Part shown: positions 61,273 to 64,000 of the stretch, piece by piece | Position numbering within the stretch: position 1 is the stretch's first letter | Layout of the letters: each line of letters opens with the position of its first letter | Assembly (NCBI GenBank): GCA_002197545.1 | Contig: NFUO01000262.1 | Span: 62,001 to 126,000, forward strand | Direction: 5' to 3' | Length of the DNA: 64,000 nt | DNA from: Acidobacteria subdivision 2 bacterium RH1 MAG20 | GTDB lineage: Bacteria; Acidobacteriota; Terriglobia; Terriglobales; Acidobacteriaceae | The notes under the pieces: generated by a model | Told to the model about the DNA's origin: nothing | What the model saw: only the letters and a program-made list of their open reading frames with translations | Database searches by the model: none | Made by a program: the position numbers and the translations under genes

Positions 61273-63423
61273 ATGAATCTCCGCCGATGGTTTGCCGTAA
61301 TGCTTTGTGGGTTTGTGTTGTCTGTAGTCTCGGGAGCGCAGGAGATGTCGCAGAAGCCTGTCGATCCTGTTGCGATTACAGTGCCGTCGAGCACACTAAA
61401 TGAATACGTTGGCGAGTATCGGGAGAGCGCGGAGCCGGATGTGCCTAACTCGGTTTATATCGAGGGCGACAAGTTATATATCGAGGGCGAACGGATGGCG
61501 CGGTCGGAGTTGCGCGCGGAGTCTGCGGACCATTTTTTTGCGCCGGGCTCGGTGATGCGGGTGGAGTTTGCGCGGGACTCTAGTGGGAAGGTTTCGTCCT
61601 TGAGGATGACATATGGGCCGAACATTGAGGAAAATATGGAACGGTTCAGCGATGTGGGGGTGCGGCTGAACCATTTTCGAGATTACTCGCGCCAGGTGGT
61701 GATGATTCCCATGCGCGATGGGGTGAAGCTGCATGCGGTGATTCTGCGGCCGGTGGGGTCGGAGGACAGTGGCAAACCGCTGCCATTTTTAATGCAGCGA
61801 ACGCCTTACGGCACGGACGAGAACAGTTCGGGGAGCGTCAACACAAGCAAGCCGGAGTTGGCGGCCAGCGGATACATCTTTGTGTATGCCGATATTCGCG
61901 GGCGGTATGAGTCGGAGGGAAAATTCGTGATGAACCATCCTATCGTCGCGCATGTGACGAACAAGGACATCGACGAGACGACGGACACGCGGGACACGAT
62001 CGACTGGCTGCTGAAAAATATTCCGAACAACAATGGGCGTGTCGGCGTGCTGGGAGTGTCTTATCCGGGATTTCTGGCGATGATGGCAGGGATCGACGCG
62101 CATCCGGCGGTGAGGGCGATCTCTCCGCAGGCTCCGATGACGAATATCTGGATAGGAGATGATTTCTTTCATAACGGCGCGTTCCGTGAGACGTATGGGT
62201 TCGATTATGTCCAGGAGCTGGAGGCGCAGAAGACCGATAAAGCCGTGGACAGCAAAGAGGACACCTACAATTTCTTCTTGCAGCATGTGAACTTTGCCGG
62301 AGCAGCGGAGAGCGCGCATATGAGCGATCTGCCTACGGCGAAGATTTTTCTGACACAACCGGCTTATACAAAGTTCTGGCAGGCCATGGCTGTGGAACCG
62401 CATTTGACCAAGGTCGAGGTCCCTACGCTGGAGGTTGGCGGCTGGTGGGACCAAGAGGACATGTGGGGAACTCAGGCAGAGTATGCGGCGTTGAAGCCCC
62501 ATGATACGAAGCATGAAGTGTTTCTGGTGCTGGGGCCGTGGAACCATGGAGGATGGGTTCGGAGCACGCAGCATTTTGGGCCGCTGGACTTCGGCGCGTC
62601 TACGGGCGACCAATATCGGAAGACGATCGAGGCCCCGTTCTTCGAGAAATATTTGAAGGACCGAGCGGGCTTTACTCTGCGGGACACGGCGAGCTTTCGG
62701 ACTGGCGTCAATCAGTGGGAACACTATGACGCGTGGCCGCCGAAGGTTGGCTTTCATACGGCGAAGCTGTATTTAACCAAACAGGGGTTGGGCTTTGATG
62801 CTCCCACTGGTGGCGGAGTTGCGGTTGCTTACGTGTCTGATCCGGCAGATCCGATCCCTTACCGGCATCGGCCTATTCAGTCGACTTATGGGGAAGGGTC
62901 GAAGTGGCGGCCCTGGCTGGTGGAAGATCAGCGGTTTGTTAGCGGGCGCAAAGATCTGGCTAATTTTTCTACTCCGGTGTTGGACAAGGATGTGACCGTG
63001 ACCGGGGACGTTATGGCAGACCTTTTCGCAGCGACGACGGGGAGCGATGCGGACTGGGTGGTGAAGCTGATTGATGTCTACCCGGACGATGCCCCGGGGA
63101 AGCTGGCTGGGTATCAGTTGATGATTGCGGATGAGATTTTTCGGGGACGGTATCTGAAGAGCTTCGAAAAGCCGGAAGCCTTAGTGTCGGGGAAGGTGAC
63201 TGAATTTAAATGGAGTCTGCATGGAGTGGACCATACGTTTCTGAAGGGACACAAAATCACGGTGGAGGTACAGTCGAGCTGGTTTCCGCTGTATGACCGG
63301 AATCCGCAGACGTTCGTGCCGAATATTATGAAGGCTCCGAAAGAGGCTTACAAGGCGCAGACGGAGACGATTTATGGGTCGGCGAAGTACCCATCGCATC
63401 TTGAATTTTCGGTTCCGGAGTAG
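61273..63423 (+). CDS. CocE/NonD-family alpha/beta hydrolase (X-Pro dipeptidyl-peptidase-like)
   Basis: A 716-residue exported hydrolase. The signal peptide (RWFAVMLCGFVLSVVSGA) is followed by an N-terminal roughly 100-residue beta domain (ITVPSSTLNEYVGEYRES...LRMTYGP) resembling the DUF3471/lipocalin-like modules usually found at the C-terminus of serine hydrolases. The catalytic domain has the nucleophile Ser in GVLGVSYPGFLAMM, the VMIPMRDGVKLHAVILRP entry block and DIRGRYESEG; a C-terminal jelly-roll domain (TVTGDVMADLFAATTGSDADWVVKLIDVYPDD...LEFSVPE) completes the CocE/PepX-like architecture. Probable substrates: acylated peptides or cocaine-like esters; the true one is unknown. Confidence 0.88.
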   Translation: MNLRRWFAVMLCGFVLSVVSGAQEMSQKPVDPVAITVPSSTLNEYVGEYRESAEPDVPNSVYIEGDKLYIEGERMARSELRAESADHFFAPGSVMRVEFARDSSGKVSSLRMTYGPNIEENMERFSDVGVRLNHFRDYSRQVVMIPMRDGVKLHAVILRPVGSEDSGKPLPFLMQRTPYGTDENSSGSVNTSKPELAASGYIFVYADIRGRYESEGKFVMNHPIVAHVTNKDIDETTDTRDTIDWLLKNIPNNNGRVGVLGVSYPGFLAMMAGIDAHPAVRAISPQAPMTNIWIGDDFFHNGAFRETYGFDYVQELEAQKTDKAVDSKEDTYNFFLQHVNFAGAAESAHMSDLPTAKIFLTQPAYTKFWQAMAVEPHLTKVEVPTLEVGGWWDQEDMWGTQAEYAALKPHDTKHEVFLVLGPWNHGGWVRSTQHFGPLDFGASTGDQYRKTIEAPFFEKYLKDRAGFTLRDTASFRTGVNQWEHYDAWPPKVGFHTAKLYLTKQGLGFDAPTGGGVAVAYVSDPADPIPYRHRPIQSTYGEGSKWRPWLVEDQRFVSGRKDLANFSTPVLDKDVTVTGDVMADLFAATTGSDADWVVKLIDVYPDDAPGKLAGYQLMIADEIFRGRYLKSFEKPEALVSGKVTEFKWSLHGVDHTFLKGHKITVEVQSSWFPLYDRNPQTFVPNIMKAPKEAYKAQTETIYGSAKYPSHLEFSVPE

Positions 63424-63479
63424 CTTTTTACATGGCGAACATGGACGGAGAATAAGGTGGCCTATTACGAGGAGGTGGG

Positions 63480-64000
63480 ATGATTCGGACGATCAGCAGC
63501 CGTGAGGTTTATCGCAATGCCTGGACGCGGGTTCGTGAGGATGTCATCGAGCGGGCGAATGGGCAGCGGGGAATCTATGGCGTGATCGATAAAGACCCGG
63601 CCGCGATTGTGATTCCTCTGGAAGTGACGGCAGAGGGAGAGTTCGTCTATCTGGTGGAGCAGTTCAGGTATACGGTGGGCGCGCGGTATAGTGAGTTTCC
63701 TCAGGGTGGTTGGGAGATGGCGGAGGTCGATGCGGAAGAGATGGCGCGGGGAGAACTGCGCGAGGAGACGGGGCTGACGGCAGAGCGGATGACTCATCTC
63801 TCGACACTGCAGATTGGCTATGGGGTGATGAACCAGCAGCATCATGTGTTTCTTGCGGAAGGTCTGATGATGGGTGAGCCGGACCCGGATATGGAGGAGA
63901 CGGACCTGGTAGTGCGGCGGATGAGTGTGGGTGAGTTTGAAAAGATGGTTCTGGATGGGGAGATTGTGGACAACTGCTCGGTGGCGGCGTGGGGGCTTTA
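63480..64000 (+). CDS. NUDIX hydrolase (ADP-ribose pyrophosphatase-like), 3' end cut
   Basis: The first 173 residues of a Nudix protein: the N-terminal SREVYRNAWTRVREDVIERANGQRGIYGVIDKDPAAIVIPLEV barrel strand set and a Nudix box around GELREETGLTAERM, in which the usual REUxEExGU reads GE-LREETGL. The preceding loop is a residue longer than consensus, so substrate class is uncertain; ADP-ribose-type hydrolases are the nearest pattern. ATG 63480 follows a strong GGAGGTGG ribosome-binding site. The frame runs off the window end. Confidence 0.88.
   Translation, partial: MIRTISSREVYRNAWTRVREDVIERANGQRGIYGVIDKDPAAIVIPLEVTAEGEFVYLVEQFRYTVGARYSEFPQGGWEMAEVDAEEMARGELREETGLTAERMTHLSTLQIGYGVMNQQHHVFLAEGLMMGEPDPDMEETDLVVRRMSVGEFEKMVLDGEIVDNCSVAAWGL

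Overview
The window reads as a stretch of chromosome from an Acidobacteriota bacterium, probably the Acidobacteriaceae/Terriglobia group (Granulicella, Edaphobacter and Terriglobus relatives). The pointers are a GWxTD-domain secreted protein, a carboxypeptidase-regulatory-domain outer-membrane-like protein, several cell-envelope proteins with no operon partner, a REP-associated tyrosine transposase with its palindromes, and C-run/AAAGTCTT intergenic repeats. This placement is inference from gene families and style; no 16S gene or marker search was possible. The two window ends cut an RND/HlyD-type adaptor (left, minus strand) and a NUDIX hydrolase (right, plus strand).

Positions 1-26 kb are mostly housekeeping and envelope genes in short units: an efflux adaptor, a GWxTD protein, a carboxypeptidase-like/TonB-receptor-like protein, an excisionase-type HTH protein, a Tat-exported metallophosphoesterase, Xaa-Pro peptidase, accB-accC (biotin carboxyl carrier and biotin carboxylase), a TonB-C-domain protein, thiE, two APC-family amino acid permeases, fumarylacetoacetase, a cupin, uvrB, a histidine phosphatase, an FAD monooxygenase, a Gph-like HAD phosphatase, a Tat-exported beta carbonic anhydrase, a GSG-repeat adhesin-like protein, a MacA-like adaptor and lexA. 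At 15.8-17.6 kb lies a mobile-looking module: a RAYT transposase and two near-identical direct copies of a complex palindromic (BIME-type) element that bracket a two-gene membrane-protein operon.

Positions 26-49 kb hold a large co-oriented flagellar locus. It opens with an OmpR-type response regulator, a tiny stand-alone H-box (phosphoacceptor-like) protein and a sigma-54 activator that lacks a DNA-binding domain. It continues flgB-flgC-fliE-fliF-fliG-fliH-fliI-fliJ-fliK-flgD-flgE-(small ORF)-fliL-fliN-like-fliO-fliP-fliQ-fliR-flhB-flhA-fliA-fliM-fliN. It ends with an unrecognised protein that joins a four-cysteine segment to an MshEN-type (predicted c-di-GMP-binding) domain, followed by a strong terminator. 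Most neighbours overlap or nearly touch, so the genes are probably co-transcribed. The 105 bases before flgB contain good matches to both a sigma-28 and a sigma-54 promoter. Filament, rod, ring, stator and flhF/flhG genes are absent and must lie elsewhere.

Positions 49-64 kb return to mixed genes: a peptidoglycan-binding-domain protein, a DegP/HtrA protease, a gene-free region of about 0.8 kb with repeats, an M20-type metallopeptidase, truA (with an in-frame stretch of 7-bp tandem repeats), a TolC-family outer-membrane protein, an unrecognised proline-rich membrane protein, a YyaL/DUF255 thioredoxin-domain protein, a UBP-type zinc finger protein, a CDGSH iron-sulfur protein, a CocE/NonD hydrolase and the NUDIX fragment.

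No tRNA, rRNA, CRISPR array or prophage was seen. The most interesting leads are the H-box protein plus HTH-less sigma-54 activator at the head of the flagellar locus, the four-Cys/MshEN protein at its tail, and the BIME-bracketed two-gene cassette beside the RAYT gene.
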